From: Pseudomonas fontis
GTDB taxonomy: Bacteria > Pseudomonadota > Gammaproteobacteria > Pseudomonadales > Pseudomonadaceae
Reading direction: 5' to 3'
Assembly: GCF_028656955.1 (NCBI RefSeq)
Contig: NZ_JAMDGY010000020.1
Span: forward strand, 124,001 to 188,000
Length of the DNA: 64,000 nt
The notes under the pieces were generated by a model. The model did not search any database, was not told the origin of the DNA, and saw nothing but the letters and a program-made list of their open reading frames with translations. Of this stretch, positions 26,794-35,946 are shown one piece after another. Numbering within the stretch: position 1 is the first letter of the stretch; every line of letters starts with the position of its first letter. Made by a program: the position numbers and the translations under genes.

Positions 26794-27099
26794 TCAACTG
26801 ATATTGAACAACTTGTCGAAGTTGGAGATGGCGAGAATCTTTCGCACATCGGAGCTGGTGTTGAGCACTCGAACATCCGCGCTGTCGCCACCGGCGTGAT
26901 CACGCAAGAGCAACAACATGCCGAGCGCAGAGCTGTCGAGGTAGGTTGCATCCTTCAAGTCGACCACTACCGATTTGAAGGTCCTGCCCTGGCGCTCGTA
27001 GGCATCACGAAACTCCTGATGCTTGCCGAAATCGAAACGACCCTTGACCTTGATCGTCAGGTCCTGCCCATCCTGGGACAACGCTATTTCAACTGCCAT
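26794..27099 (-). CDS. hsbA: HsbA, STAS-domain anti-sigma factor antagonist
   Basis: HsbA is the partner switched by HsbR. Its phosphorylation state steers FlgM binding and c-di-GMP-dependent biofilm formation in P. aeruginosa. The 101-residue STAS domain has the phosphorylatable Ser in YLDSSALGMLLLL (Ser56). The start at 27097-27099 (MAVEIALSQ) with AAGGA upstream is used. It opens a three-gene unit downstream of fliJ. Confidence 0.9.
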   Translation of the reverse strand: MAVEIALSQDGQDLTIKVKGRFDFGKHQEFRDAYERQGRTFKSVVVDLKDATYLDSSALGMLLLLRDHAGGDSADVRVLNTSSDVRKILAISNFDKLFNIS

Positions 27100-27190
27100 G
27101 TAGGCGATTCCTTCGGTAATGGCGAATGCAGTCAAAAAAGGTTTAGCAGCCCGCAGCCTGCACAGCAACCTGATCCGACCAAACTCCGCC

Positions 27191-27643
27191 TCAATAGCGA
27201 TCGTGACGCGGCAGGCGCTGGGACAGTTCATCCAGCAACTTCTGCTCGCGCTTGTCCTCAAGCTGGCGCGCTTCATCCATGTAGCGCTGCACCAGCTTGC
27301 GCAAACCTTCGACCCGCGCATAGGCCTGCTGCCAAGTGCCGCGGGCGTTGTTGAGGTTGGTCTGGTGCCAGTTCAGGCTCTGGCGCTGCTGGCCGACCGC
27401 AGTTTCCAACTGATTGAGAAAGCGCTGGTAGCCCATCAGCCAGTTGCCGGAAACGCCCTGCCCGCCCTTGTCGATCCACTGCTGCTGATAATCGCTGCGA
27501 AACTGGTCAAGCTCCACCAGCTTGGACTGCGCCAGGTTGACCTGCTGCTGGAAGTGCCCCAGGCGCTGGGCGGCAGTGCGCTCAGCCTCCTCGGCCATCT
27601 CGACCACCGGCGCAAGGCGCGCTGCACGACTGGGCTGGGCCAT
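27191..27643 (-). CDS. fliJ: FliJ, flagellar export chaperone/stalk protein
   Basis: FliJ is the coiled-coil stalk that links the FliI ATPase to FlhA. The 150-residue protein is almost wholly helical (ERTAAQRLGHFQQQVNLAQ ...) and basic, typical of the family. It starts 7 bases after the fliI stop and ends the fliEFGHIJ unit. Confidence 0.93.
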   Translation of the reverse strand: MAQPSRAARLAPVVEMAEEAERTAAQRLGHFQQQVNLAQSKLVELDQFRSDYQQQWIDKGGQGVSGNWLMGYQRFLNQLETAVGQQRQSLNWHQTNLNNARGTWQQAYARVEGLRKLVQRYMDEARQLEDKREQKLLDELSQRLPRHDRY

Positions 27644-27649
27644 GGCCTA

Positions 27650-29008
27650 TCAGCCCGAAGCGGCGGGCGCAAAGACGCTCGCCAGGTGCTCGCGGCTCTG
27701 CTCCATGCTGACGTTGTCGTCCAGCCCCTGGCGCAGGAAGTGCACAAGCTTGGGTTGCAGGGAAATCGCCAGGTCGGTCTCGCGGTCGCCGCCCGCCACA
27801 TAGGCGCCCACACTGATCAGGTCGCGGCTCTGCGACAGGCGCGACCACAACTGCTTGAACTGCTGCGCCTGGGTCATCTGCTCGGGGCTGACCACCTGCG
27901 GCATGACCCGACTGATCGAGGCTTCGATATCGATGGCCGGGTAATGCCCTTCCTCGGCCAGGCGCCGGGACAGCACGATATGGCCGTCGAGCACGCCCCG
28001 CGCCGAGTCGGCAATCGGGTCCTGCTGGTCATCGCCTTCGGAAAGCACGGTATAGAACGCGGTGATCGAGCCACCGCCGGCCTCGCCATTACCGGCCCGT
28101 TCCACCAGCTTGGGCAGCTTGGCGAACACCGAAGGCGGGTAACCCTTGGTCGCCGGCGGCTCGCCGATGGCCAGGGCAATCTCCCGCTGGGCCTGGGCGA
28201 AACGGGTCAGCGAATCCATCAACAACAGTACGTTCTTGCCCTTGTCGCGGAAATACTCGGCGATGCGCGTGCAATACATGGCGGCGCGCAGACGCATGAG
28301 CGGCGCATCGTCGGCGGGCGATGCCACCACCACCGAACGCTTCAGCCCTTCGGTACCAAGGATGTGCTCGATGAATTCCTTCACCTCACGACCCCGTTCC
28401 CCGATCAGCCCCACCACGATGATGTCGGCCTCGGTGAAGCGGGTCATCATGCCCAGCAGCACACTCTTACCGACGCCGGTACCGGCGAACAGGCCCAGAC
28501 GCTGACCGCGCCCGACCGTGAGCAGGCCATTGATGCTGCGGATACCAACGTCCAGGGGCTGGCTGATCGGATCGCGGTTGAGCGGGTTGATGGTTGGACC
28601 ATCCATCGGCACCCAGTCCTCGGCCTTCATCCCGCCCTTGCCATCCAGGGCTCGCCCGGCGCCATCAAGCACGCGCCCGAGCATGCTCATGCCCATCGGC
28701 AGCCGGCCACTGTCAGCCAGAGGCACGACGCGCGCGCCCGGCGCAATACCGGCGACACTGCCAACCGGCATCAGGAATACCTTGTCGCCGGAAAAGCCCA
28801 TGACTTCGGCTTCGACCTGCACCGGGTGGTAGCTATCGTCGTTGATCACCAGGCAGCGACTACCCACGGCAGCGCGCAGGCCTTCCGCCTCCAGGGTGAG
28901 ACCGACCATGCGCAGCAGGCGGCCTTCAACCACCGGCTGGCCCGGCAGGTCGACGGCTTCAGCGTAAGTGCCCAGGCGCTTGGCGAAACTGGTGCGTTCA
29001 AGGCGCAT
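27650..29008 (-). CDS. fliI: FliI, flagellar export ATPase
   Basis: FliI is an F1-beta-like hexameric ATPase energising export. The 452-residue protein has Walker A in [17 protein letters not shown], the Walker B region [17 protein letters not shown], and [18 protein letters not shown], which is highly conserved. The start at 29006-29008 ([13 protein letters not shown]) overlaps the fliH end by 11 bases. Confidence 0.97.
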   Translation of the reverse strand: MRLERTSFAKRLGTYAEAVDLPGQPVVEGRLLRMVGLTLEAEGLRAAVGSRCLVINDDSYHPVQVEAEVMGFSGDKVFLMPVGSVAGIAPGARVVPLADSGRLPMGMSMLGRVLDGAGRALDGKGGMKAEDWVPMDGPTINPLNRDPISQPLDVGIRSINGLLTVGRGQRLGLFAGTGVGKSVLLGMMTRFTEADIIVVGLIGERGREVKEFIEHILGTEGLKRSVVVASPADDAPLMRLRAAMYCTRIAEYFRDKGKNVLLLMDSLTRFAQAQREIALAIGEPPATKGYPPSVFAKLPKLVERAGNGEAGGGSITAFYTVLSEGDDQQDPIADSARGVLDGHIVLSRRLAEEGHYPAIDIEASISRVMPQVVSPEQMTQAQQFKQLWSRLSQSRDLISVGAYVAGGDRETDLAISLQPKLVHFLRQGLDDNVSMEQSREHLASVFAPAASG

Positions 29009-29756
29009 CGGGGCTGCCCAGCTCGACAACCATGTCCGGTGTCGCCGCGTGCAGGCCCTGGTCGTGCAACTGATCAAACAGTTGTGCGACGGCCTTTTCG
29101 ATACGGGTTTCCATGGTTGCGTCGATGCGACTGTGCGCGGTTTCGATGCGGCACCCGCCGGGCTGCAGGGCTTCACCTTCAAGCAGGCGCCAGTTTTCTT
29201 CGTGGCGCTCGCGCAGTGCCTTTACCAGCTCGAAGTCCTGCGGATTGATATGGATGCGGATGTTTTCAGCGCCCATGGGCAGCAGTTTCAAGGCTTCGCG
29301 CAGCACGTGGGTAATCTGGCTGGAATCGCTGCGCAATTCGCGGCCGATGACCTGGCGGGCGACATGGGCGACGAGGTGCACCAGGGATTTTTCGATCTGG
29401 CCGTCCTGCTCGGCAATGGGGTCGAGCAGGTTGGTCATGAGCTGTTCAAGGCTGGCAAGCTTCGCCGTCAGGGCCTCTTCGGCTTCCTGGCGGACCTTGA
29501 GCTGGGTGCTGTGGAAACCTTCGCGCTCGCCGGTGGCAAAGCCCTCGTTGTAGGCCTCCTGACGGATGCTCTCGAGCTCTTCGAGGGTCAGCGGCTGGAC
29601 TTCTTCCAGCGGTACTTCCTCGATCTCGTCGACGATTTCCGGCTCGGGTTCAGGCTCGGGTTCCGGCTCTGGATCGAAACTGGGCAGCGCCCAGCGATCG
29701 ACCTGTTCAAGGTCGCTGGCGCGGATCAGTTCACTCAGGTGCTCGTTGGTCGACAT
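28998..29756 (-). CDS. fliH: FliH, negative regulator of the FliI ATPase
   Basis: FliH is a peripheral stator of the export ATPase that also contacts FliN. The 252-residue protein has an N-terminal segment with a pure Pro-Glu run (residues 29-40), a Glu-rich stretch, a GxxxG-type coiled coil and a C-terminal V-type ATPase E-like domain. It starts 127 bases after fliG; that gap holds a single REP. Confidence 0.94.
   Translation of the reverse strand: MSTNEHLSELIRASDLEQVDRWALPSFDPEPEPEPEPEPEIVDEIEEVPLEEVQPLTLEELESIRQEAYNEGFATGEREGFHSTQLKVRQEAEEALTAKLASLEQLMTNLLDPIAEQDGQIEKSLVHLVAHVARQVIGRELRSDSSQITHVLREALKLLPMGAENIRIHINPQDFELVKALRERHEENWRLLEGEALQPGGCRIETAHSRIDATMETRIEKAVAQLFDQLHDQGLHAATPDMVVELGSPDAP
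29637..29672 (-). repeat. Pro-Glu codon repeat inside fliH
   Basis: Twelve codons encode six consecutive Pro-Glu pairs (residues 29-40), with GGTTC/GGCTC-type variation between units. Such runs are prone to length variation. Confidence 0.8.
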
Positions 29757-29824
29757 GATTCCACACGCTCAAAATAATTGGCTAGCCATCGTAGCCAGAC
29801 AACCGCCCCGTGGGCGCACAGAGC

Positions 29825-29850
29825 CATCGCCGGCAACGCCGGCTCCCACG
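29825..29850. repeat. single REP palindrome between fliG and fliH
   Basis: It carries CATCGCCGGCAACGCCGG and TCCCACG. It is diverged by one base in the core and has no inverted partner in this gap, unlike the other REP sites in the window. Confidence 0.8.
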
Positions 29851-29883
29851 GAGGGTAATGCGACCGACCCGGGGAAGATGATC

Positions 29884-30903
29884 TTAGATCATCTCCTCCG
29901 CGCCCTTGCCGCCGAGCACGATTTCGCCGGCTTCGGCCATGCGACGGGCAATGGTGAGGATTTCTTTCTGCGCTGTCTCGACGTCGCTGACACGTACCGG
30001 GCCCTTGGCCTCCAGGTCGTCGCGCAACAGCTCCGAGGCACGCTTGGACATGTTCTTGAAGATCTTGTCCTTGACCTTCTCGTCCGCGCCCTTGAGCGAG
30101 ACCACCAACACGTCCGAAGACACTTCGCGCAGCAACGCCTGGATGCCGCGGTCGTCTACGTCGGCCAGGTTGTTGAAGACGAACATGAGGTCTTCGATCT
30201 GCTCGGACAGGTCACCGTCGACATCGCGAATGGCATCCATGAGCTGGCCTTCGACCGAACTGTCGAGGAAGTTCATGATGTCCGCCGCCCGCTTGATACC
30301 ACCCAGGGTGGTACGCGCCGCGTTGGAGTTGCCGGAGAACTGCTTCTCGAGGATCTGGTTCAGCTCCTTGAGCGCCGCCGGTTGCACGGTGTTCAACGAA
30401 GACACGCGCAGGATGATGTCCAGGCGCACCTTGTGGTCAAAATTGCCCAGCACTTCGCCGGCCTGGTCCGGGTCCAGGTACGCCACCACAATCGCCTGGA
30501 TCTGTGGGTGCTCATAACGGATGACGTCGGCGACTGCACGCGGCTCCATCCATTTCAGGCTGTCCAGGCCGCTGGTGTTGCCACCCAGCAAGATCCGGTC
30601 GATCAGGCCGTTGGCCTTGTCTTCGCCCAGCGCTGCGGTCAGCATCTTGCGGATGTATCCGTCGGAACCGACGCCCAGGCTGGTCTGGTCGCCGACGATC
30701 TCGACGAACTCGCTCATCACCTGTTCGACCTGCTCGCGATGGACGTTACCCATCTGCGCCATGGCTACACCGACCCGCTGCACTTCCTTGGGGCCCATGT
30801 GGCGCAGCACTTGCGCGGCATCGGTTTCACCCAGCGACAGCAGCAGGATCGCGGCCTTGTCGACGCGGGTGAGCTTGGCGGTAAGGGCTCGATTATCACT
30901 CAT
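29884..30903 (-). CDS. fliG: FliG, flagellar motor switch protein
   Basis: FliG is the rotor subunit that meets the stator. The 339-residue protein has the N-terminal FliF-binding, middle and C-terminal domains (RYEHPQIQAIVVAYLDPDQAG; DDRGIQALLREVSSDVLVVSLKGADE; MSKRASELLRDDLEAKGPVR). The ATG at 30901-30903 (MSDNRALTAK) matches relatives; an ATG two codons earlier is also present. It overlaps the fliF end by 8 bases. Confidence 0.97.
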   Translation of the reverse strand: MSDNRALTAKLTRVDKAAILLLSLGETDAAQVLRHMGPKEVQRVGVAMAQMGNVHREQVEQVMSEFVEIVGDQTSLGVGSDGYIRKMLTAALGEDKANGLIDRILLGGNTSGLDSLKWMEPRAVADVIRYEHPQIQAIVVAYLDPDQAGEVLGNFDHKVRLDIILRVSSLNTVQPAALKELNQILEKQFSGNSNAARTTLGGIKRAADIMNFLDSSVEGQLMDAIRDVDGDLSEQIEDLMFVFNNLADVDDRGIQALLREVSSDVLVVSLKGADEKVKDKIFKNMSKRASELLRDDLEAKGPVRVSDVETAQKEILTIARRMAEAGEIVLGGKGAEEMI

Positions 30904-32677
30904 CGGCATTGATCCACTCTTTCACGACCTGGGCCACTCGACCCGGGTCTTCAGCCACCAGACTCTTGATTGCATTGAGCTGGGCATCGTAACCCTCGCT
31001 CGGGCTAGGCAAGAGAATGCTTTGCGGACCACCCAGGCTGACACGGTCGTTGGCCAGTTCGCCATCCAGACCCAGCATGCCACCCAGTTCCATGTCACGG
31101 TCGGTACCGGAGCCTTGCTTGCCATGGCCGGTAATGTTGTTGAGCACCGGACGCAGCACACCGAACACCAGCACCAGGATGAACAGCACACCCAGCACTT
31201 GCTTGACGATGTCCCAGAACCACGGTTGCGAATAGAACGGAATGTCGGCGATCACTTCACCACGGTCGGCTGCGAACGGCACGTTGATCACGCTGACGCT
31301 GTCCCCCCGGCTGGCATCGAAGCCGACTGCGTCCTGGACCAGGCGGGTAAAGCGCGCCAGGTCTTCAGCCGCCCACGGCGTGCGAGTCGCATCACCAGTG
31401 GCCGGGTCGAGCTTGACCTGGTCATCGACAACCACGGCCACCGAAAGACGGTTCAGGCGACCCTGCTGCTGACGGGTGTGGCTGATCGAGCGGTCCAGTT
31501 CGAAGTTCTTGGTCGACTGCTGACGCTTGTCGGCCGGGTAAGGCGCAAGCATCGGCTGGCCGGTGGCCGGGTCCATGATTTGCTGGCCATTGGCATCAAG
31601 CAGCGGTTGGCCAGGCTGGATCGCCGCCGTGGCACCTGCAGCACCACCCGTGGTTTGCGGCGCAGTGGCCGGGCCAGGTGGCTGGTTGCTCAGGGCACCC
31701 GGTACGCCTTGTGGCCCCATGCTGCTGGAGCGCTGCTCGTTGACCGATTGCTCGCTGCGCAGTGCCGGTTGGTCAGGGTTGAACTGTTCGGAGGTGGATT
31801 CGACGGCGCTGAAGTCGAGGTCAGCAGAGACCTCGGCCTTGTAGCGGTCGTTACCCAGAACCGGCTGCAGGATGTTGTGCACACGCTGGGTGAGCATGCC
31901 TTCCATGCGGCGGCTGTAGTCGAACTGCTTGCCGGCCATGGTCAGCGCGGAGTTTTCCGCCTGATCGGAGAGCAGGTTGCCCTTCTGGTCGACCACGGTG
32001 ACCTGGGACTTGTTCAGCTCCGGAACACTGGTCGCCACCAGGTTGATGATGGCCATGACCTGACCGGCTTCCAGCGCACGCCCCGGATACAGCTCGACCA
32101 GTACGGACGCGCTTGGCTTGCGCTCGTCACGCACGAACACCGAGCTTTTCGGAATGGCCAGGTGCACACGGGCACCCTTGACGTTGTTCAGGCTGGAGAT
32201 GGTCCGCGCCAGCTCGCCTTCCAGGCCACGACGATAACGGGTGGCCTCCATGAACTGGCTGGTACCCAGCCCCTGGTCCTTGTCGAGAATTTCGAAACCG
32301 ACGTTGCCGTCCCCCGGCGCAACACCGGCGGCAGCAAGTTTCAGGCGCGCACGGGAGATATCGTCGGCCTTGACCAGCAACGCGCCGGAATTGGGTTCTA
32401 CGGTATAGGGAATGTCGGCAGCGGCCAGGGTTTCCATGACCTGCTTGGTGTCCATGCCGGCGAGGCTGCCGTACAGCGGACGGTAATCGGGCTGTTGCGA
32501 CCACAGCACCACGGCGAAGCCGATGGCCACGCTCGCTGCCAGACCAACCAACAGGCCGACCTGACGCAGCATGGGCATCTGCGAAATATTTTCCAGGAAT
32601 GACATGCCGAACAGCGGCGGCTTGGGTGCTGGCGGGCTGCCTTTGGCGGGCACGTTATCGACGACTGCTTCGGCCAT
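30896..32677 (-). CDS. fliF: FliF, MS-ring protein
   Basis: FliF builds the MS ring in the inner membrane. The 593-residue protein has two membrane segments (about 40-60 and 465-485), the ring-building YscJ-like domains in between, and a C-terminal FliG-binding tail (LVAEDPGRVAQVVKEWINADE). An Ala/Gly/Gln/Pro-rich insertion lies at about 325-390. It starts 15 bases after fliE. Confidence 0.97.
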   Translation of the reverse strand: MAEAVVDNVPAKGSPPAPKPPLFGMSFLENISQMPMLRQVGLLVGLAASVAIGFAVVLWSQQPDYRPLYGSLAGMDTKQVMETLAAADIPYTVEPNSGALLVKADDISRARLKLAAAGVAPGDGNVGFEILDKDQGLGTSQFMEATRYRRGLEGELARTISSLNNVKGARVHLAIPKSSVFVRDERKPSASVLVELYPGRALEAGQVMAIINLVATSVPELNKSQVTVVDQKGNLLSDQAENSALTMAGKQFDYSRRMEGMLTQRVHNILQPVLGNDRYKAEVSADLDFSAVESTSEQFNPDQPALRSEQSVNEQRSSSMGPQGVPGALSNQPPGPATAPQTTGGAAGATAAIQPGQPLLDANGQQIMDPATGQPMLAPYPADKRQQSTKNFELDRSISHTRQQQGRLNRLSVAVVVDDQVKLDPATGDATRTPWAAEDLARFTRLVQDAVGFDASRGDSVSVINVPFAADRGEVIADIPFYSQPWFWDIVKQVLGVLFILVLVFGVLRPVLNNITGHGKQGSGTDRDMELGGMLGLDGELANDRVSLGGPQSILLPSPSEGYDAQLNAIKSLVAEDPGRVAQVVKEWINADE

Positions 32678-32692
32678 GACTCAATCTCGCCC

Positions 32693-33019
32693 TTATACCG
32701 GCATCTGCATGATGTCTTGATACGCCTGTACTAGCTTGTTACGTACCTGGGTCAGCGCCTGAAACGACACGCTGGCTTTCTGCGAGGCAATCATCACGTC
32801 AGTGAGATCAACGCCGCTCTTGCCTACTTCGAACGCGGTAGCCAGTTGGCTGGAAGCCTGCTGGGTGTCATTGACCTTGTTCACCGCCTGGCCAAGCATG
32901 TCGGCAAAACTGCTGGAACCGAGCTCCGGCGCCGAGGCAGCCTTCGGCATCGACATGGCGTCCATTTGCATGGCCCGCATGTCCAACATCAATCGATTAA
33001 ATTCAACACCTTGGCTCAT
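32693..33019 (-). CDS. fliE: FliE, MS ring-rod junction protein
   Basis: FliE is the first rod-side protein exported. The 108-residue helical protein has the conserved C-terminal region [20 protein letters not shown]. The start at 33017-33019 ([12 protein letters not shown]) with GGAG upstream is used; the longer open frame is unlike FliE. A sigma54 promoter lies about 60 bases upstream, so it opens the fliEFGHIJ unit. Confidence 0.95.
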   Translation of the reverse strand: MSQGVEFNRLMLDMRAMQMDAMSMPKAASAPELGSSSFADMLGQAVNKVNDTQQASSQLATAFEVGKSGVDLTDVMIASQKASVSFQALTQVRNKLVQAYQDIMQMPV

Positions 33020-33080
33020 GGACTTCTCTCTCCGACGGCCCGCATTTTTTTGACACTCACGCAGCGGATAGGCAGGACAT

Positions 33081-33096
33081 AGCAACAAGAGTGCCA
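33081..33096 (-). promoter_or_regulatory. sigma54 promoter upstream of fliE
   Basis: TGGCACTCTTGTTGCT on the minus strand is close to the RpoN consensus, with GG-N10-GC spacing. It is the best match in the window. It lies between fleR and fliE, consistent with FleQ/FleR control of the basal body genes. Confidence 0.92.
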
Positions 33097-33139
33097 GCTC
33101 TACCAGCCAGCCGAACAAAAACTCTAAAACCGCAACGAT

Positions 33140-34534
33140 TCAGTACCCGGCAGCGTACAGGCTCGCCTCTACATCCATGCCGGCATCGCGCATCTGCGCC
33201 AGCTTGTAGCGCAGCGTGCGCGGGCTGATGCCCAGGCGCTCGGCCGCTTCCTTGCGCCGGCCACGCTCGGCCCGCAAGGTGTCGATGATCATCTGGAACT
33301 CGTGACGGCGCAGGTCATCGCCCAGGCCGCCGGCGTCTTGCACCTCTACAACCGGTGCCACAGCTACCGGCGCCACGCACACCGACGCCGTGAAGACAGG
33401 CAGAACGCCCGCCAGGCAGAAGTCTGCCGCCTCGATCACCCCGCCCTGCTGCAGGATCAACGCCCGTTGAATGGCGTTGTCCAGCTCGCGCACGTTACCC
33501 GGCCACGGGTAACCCTGCAGGCAGGCCTGCGCCTGTGCCGACAAACGCACGGGGGCGTGCTTCATTTTATTGACGTGACGCGCCAGCAGGCGCTCGGCCA
33601 GCGGCAGAATGTCGGCGCTTCGCTCGCGCAGTGGACGCCAGGCCAGCGGGAAGACCGACAAACGATAGAACAGGTCTTCACGGAAGCGCCCGGCGGCGAC
33701 TTCACCGGCCAGGTCACGGTTGGTGGTCGCTACCACACGGATGTCCAGGGCAATGGGCTTGCGCCCGCCAACCCGCTCGACCTCGCGCTCCTGCAACACG
33801 CGCAGCAGCTTCGCCTGCAACCCCAATGGCATTTCGGAAATCTCGTCCAGCAGCAAGGTGCCGCCATCCGCCTGCTCGAACTTGCCCGCCTGCGCGGCAA
33901 TGGCCCCCGTGAAGGAGCCCTTCTCGTGACCGAACAGGGTCGCCTCGAGCATGTTGTCGGGAATGGCCGCACAGTTGATCGCGACAAAAGGCTGACTGGC
34001 CCTTGGCGACTGCTGGTGAATGAAGCGTGCGAGCACTTCCTTGCCGGTGCCGGACTCGCCGGAAATCAGCACGGTCGAATCGCTGCGCGCAACCCTGGCA
34101 GCCAGTTCCAGCAGTTGTGCGCTCGCTGGCTCCTGCGCGACCGGGCCATTGGCATCCGCCCCGCTGCTGGCACCCAGCGCATGGCGTGCAACCAGATCGA
34201 GCAAGGCGCGCGGTTCAAAGGGCTTGACCAGATAATCAGCGGCGCCCTGGCGCATGGCATCGACGGCACGCTCTACCGCCGCATGGGCGGTCATCAGCAA
34301 CACCGGCAACTGCGGCTGACGCGCGCGCAACTCAGCCAGCAACTGGTGACCATCCATACCCGGCATATTGACGTCACTGACCACCAGGCTGAACACCTCG
34401 GCAGCCGCAGCCGCCAAGGCGTCTTCGGCGCAACTGACGGCCTTGTAGTCGAAACCACCCAACTCGAGGGTGTCGCCAAGCGCCTGACGCAAGCTGCGAT
34501 CATCCTCGACCAGCAAAACCTTGACGCCTTTCAT
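33140..34534 (-). CDS. fleR: FleR, sigma54-dependent response regulator
   Basis: FleR activates class III flagellar promoters when phosphorylated by FleS. The 464-residue NtrC-type protein has a receiver with acceptor Asp54 (VVSDVNMPG), a central AAA+ domain (Walker A GESGTGKE, the sigma54 contact GSFTGA, Walker B TLLLDEI), and a C-terminal Fis-type HTH (RKEAAERLGISPRTLRYKL). Its ATG overlaps the fleS stop (ATGA). Confidence 0.96.
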   Translation of the reverse strand: MKGVKVLLVEDDRSLRQALGDTLELGGFDYKAVSCAEDALAAAAAEVFSLVVSDVNMPGMDGHQLLAELRARQPQLPVLLMTAHAAVERAVDAMRQGAADYLVKPFEPRALLDLVARHALGASSGADANGPVAQEPASAQLLELAARVARSDSTVLISGESGTGKEVLARFIHQQSPRASQPFVAINCAAIPDNMLEATLFGHEKGSFTGAIAAQAGKFEQADGGTLLLDEISEMPLGLQAKLLRVLQEREVERVGGRKPIALDIRVVATTNRDLAGEVAAGRFREDLFYRLSVFPLAWRPLRERSADILPLAERLLARHVNKMKHAPVRLSAQAQACLQGYPWPGNVRELDNAIQRALILQQGGVIEAADFCLAGVLPVFTASVCVAPVAVAPVVEVQDAGGLGDDLRRHEFQMIIDTLRAERGRRKEAAERLGISPRTLRYKLAQMRDAGMDVEASLYAAGY

Positions 34535-35742
34535 GCCCCCGCCTCCAGCAGCCCGCCAATCAGCGGCAATGTCACGATGGCACAGGTGCCGCGCCCAGGC
34601 CGCGAACGCAAGAGCAAATCACCTTGATGAGCCCGCGACACCGCCCGGACTACCGCCAACCCCAGGCCGGTGCCCGTCGCTTTGGTGGTCAAGAAGGGTT
34701 CGCCCAGGCGCACCAGCAAGGCCGCGTCGATCCCCGGGCCGGCATCGCTGATGCACAGCCGCAGGTTCTGCCCGCGACGATAGAGATGAATCTTCACCTG
34801 CGCCGGCCCTTCACAGGCCTGCAGGGCATTTTCAATCAGGTTGAGCACTGCACCGACCAAGGTGTCGCGATTGCACAGCAACTCCCCCAGGTGGCTGTCG
34901 CACTGCCAGCGCACCGCATGACCCTGCACCTGGGTTTGCGCCGCCTGCTGCAAGGCCTGGAACAGCGCCTTGGGGGTCAGTCGATCGGTCAATGGCAGCT
35001 CGCCGCGGGCGAACACCAGCATGTCGCGCACCTGGTGCTCCAACTCATGCAGGCGCTCCTTGAGGTTACTGGCAAAACGCTGCTGGGTTTCCACCGGCAA
35101 CTGCTGCTCGGCCAGGTGACTGGCATACAGCAGCGCGGCGGATAGGGGTGTACGAATCTGGTGAGCCAGGGAGGCAACCATGCGCCCGAGGCTGGAAAGC
35201 CGCTCGTGGCGGGCCAACTGGTCCTGCAAGTGACGGGTTTCAGTCAGGTCGGTCAGCAGTACCAATTGGCCAGGCTCGGCATCCAGTGAGCGCGTGGCAA
35301 TGGACAAGCGACGACCGTCGCGCAGGGACACTTCATGACCGTCGTCATCACGTGGCGCAAAGCTGCGGGCAATCACCTGACGCCACAGCTCGCCCACCAG
35401 CGGCTCACCCAGCAGATCCCGCGCTGCCGGATTGGCCTCGCGCACCTTGCCCTGGGCATCGATCACGATCACCCCACCGGGCAGCAGGTCCAGCAGGTTC
35501 TGCAGGCGGTTGGCCAGGCGTTCTTTCTCGGCCAATTCCTCCATGCGCTGGGCACTGACCACCGCCAACTCGCCCTTGAGCTCGGTTACCCGGGATTCAA
35601 GCAGGCTGTAGGACTGGCTGAGCTGGGTCGACATCTGGTCGAACAAGGCGAACGCCTGCTCAAGCCCGACTCGGCTCTGCTGTTCGATGGCGTCCGGGCG
35701 CTTGAGCTCGGTCACACTGGAGGTGGGGGCGGCGTGGGGCAT
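34531..35742 (-). CDS. fleS: FleS, sensor histidine kinase
   Basis: FleS is the cytoplasmic kinase partner of FleR. The 403-residue protein has an N-terminal coiled coil, a PAS domain (LLPGGVIVIDAQGKVREANPAA, about 85-190), and a HisKA/HATPase core with the phosphorylated His in MVASLAHQIRTPL and the G-box GTGLGLAVV. No membrane helix is visible. A sigma54 promoter lies about 60 bases upstream. Confidence 0.96.
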   Translation of the reverse strand: MPHAAPTSSVTELKRPDAIEQQSRVGLEQAFALFDQMSTQLSQSYSLLESRVTELKGELAVVSAQRMEELAEKERLANRLQNLLDLLPGGVIVIDAQGKVREANPAARDLLGEPLVGELWRQVIARSFAPRDDDGHEVSLRDGRRLSIATRSLDAEPGQLVLLTDLTETRHLQDQLARHERLSSLGRMVASLAHQIRTPLSAALLYASHLAEQQLPVETQQRFASNLKERLHELEHQVRDMLVFARGELPLTDRLTPKALFQALQQAAQTQVQGHAVRWQCDSHLGELLCNRDTLVGAVLNLIENALQACEGPAQVKIHLYRRGQNLRLCISDAGPGIDAALLVRLGEPFLTTKATGTGLGLAVVRAVSRAHQGDLLLRSRPGRGTCAIVTLPLIGGLLEAGA

Positions 35743-35794
35743 CGTGCTCTCTCGCGTGGCTCACCGTCATAAAACGGTATGTTGCCTGCGATAT

Positions 35795-35810
35795 AGCAAT
35801 ACGCGTGCCG
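35795..35810 (-). promoter_or_regulatory. sigma54 promoter upstream of fleS-fleR
   Basis: CGGCACGCGTATTGCT on the minus strand has GG-N10-GC spacing and matches GGCACG exactly. It places fleSR under RpoN, with FleQ as the known activator of this step in P. aeruginosa. Confidence 0.9.
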
Positions 35811-35881
35811 GATAGTTTTATCGAGTTGCGCCAAGCGGCGCAGGAGAGGAAGGAAATCGAGCCAGGGCAGGCGTTTCAGCC

Positions 35882-35934
35882 TTACAAAAGAAAAGGGAAT
35901 TAGCCGCGGCGAGCCACTTTACCGACTCGCCGCC
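35882..35934 (-). terminator. Rho-independent terminator after fleQ
   Basis: The arms GCGGCGAG and CTCGCCGC (35926-35933 and 35906-35913) enclose a 12-base loop. They are followed on the minus strand by a T-rich stretch ending CCCTTTTCTTTT. It is just downstream of the fleQ stop. Confidence 0.65.
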
Positions 35935-35946
35935 ACTGACCAGGCG

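Noticed and set aside
27119..29248. A 709-codon open frame on the plus strand opposite fliJ, fliI and fliH
   Set aside because: It is a high-GC shadow of well-supported minus-strand genes. The translation is His/Gln/Arg/Leu-rich with no domain, and has no ribosome site.
3041..29850. Recurring 25-27 base palindromic repeats considered as CRISPR repeats or mobile element ends
   Set aside because: The copies are scattered between operons, in inverted pairs, without regular spacers or cas genes. They fit REP elements, and no transposase is present in the window.
30521..32602. A 693-codon plus-strand open frame opposite fliF and fliG
   Set aside because: It is antisense to two conserved genes; composition and lack of motifs mark it as a shadow frame.
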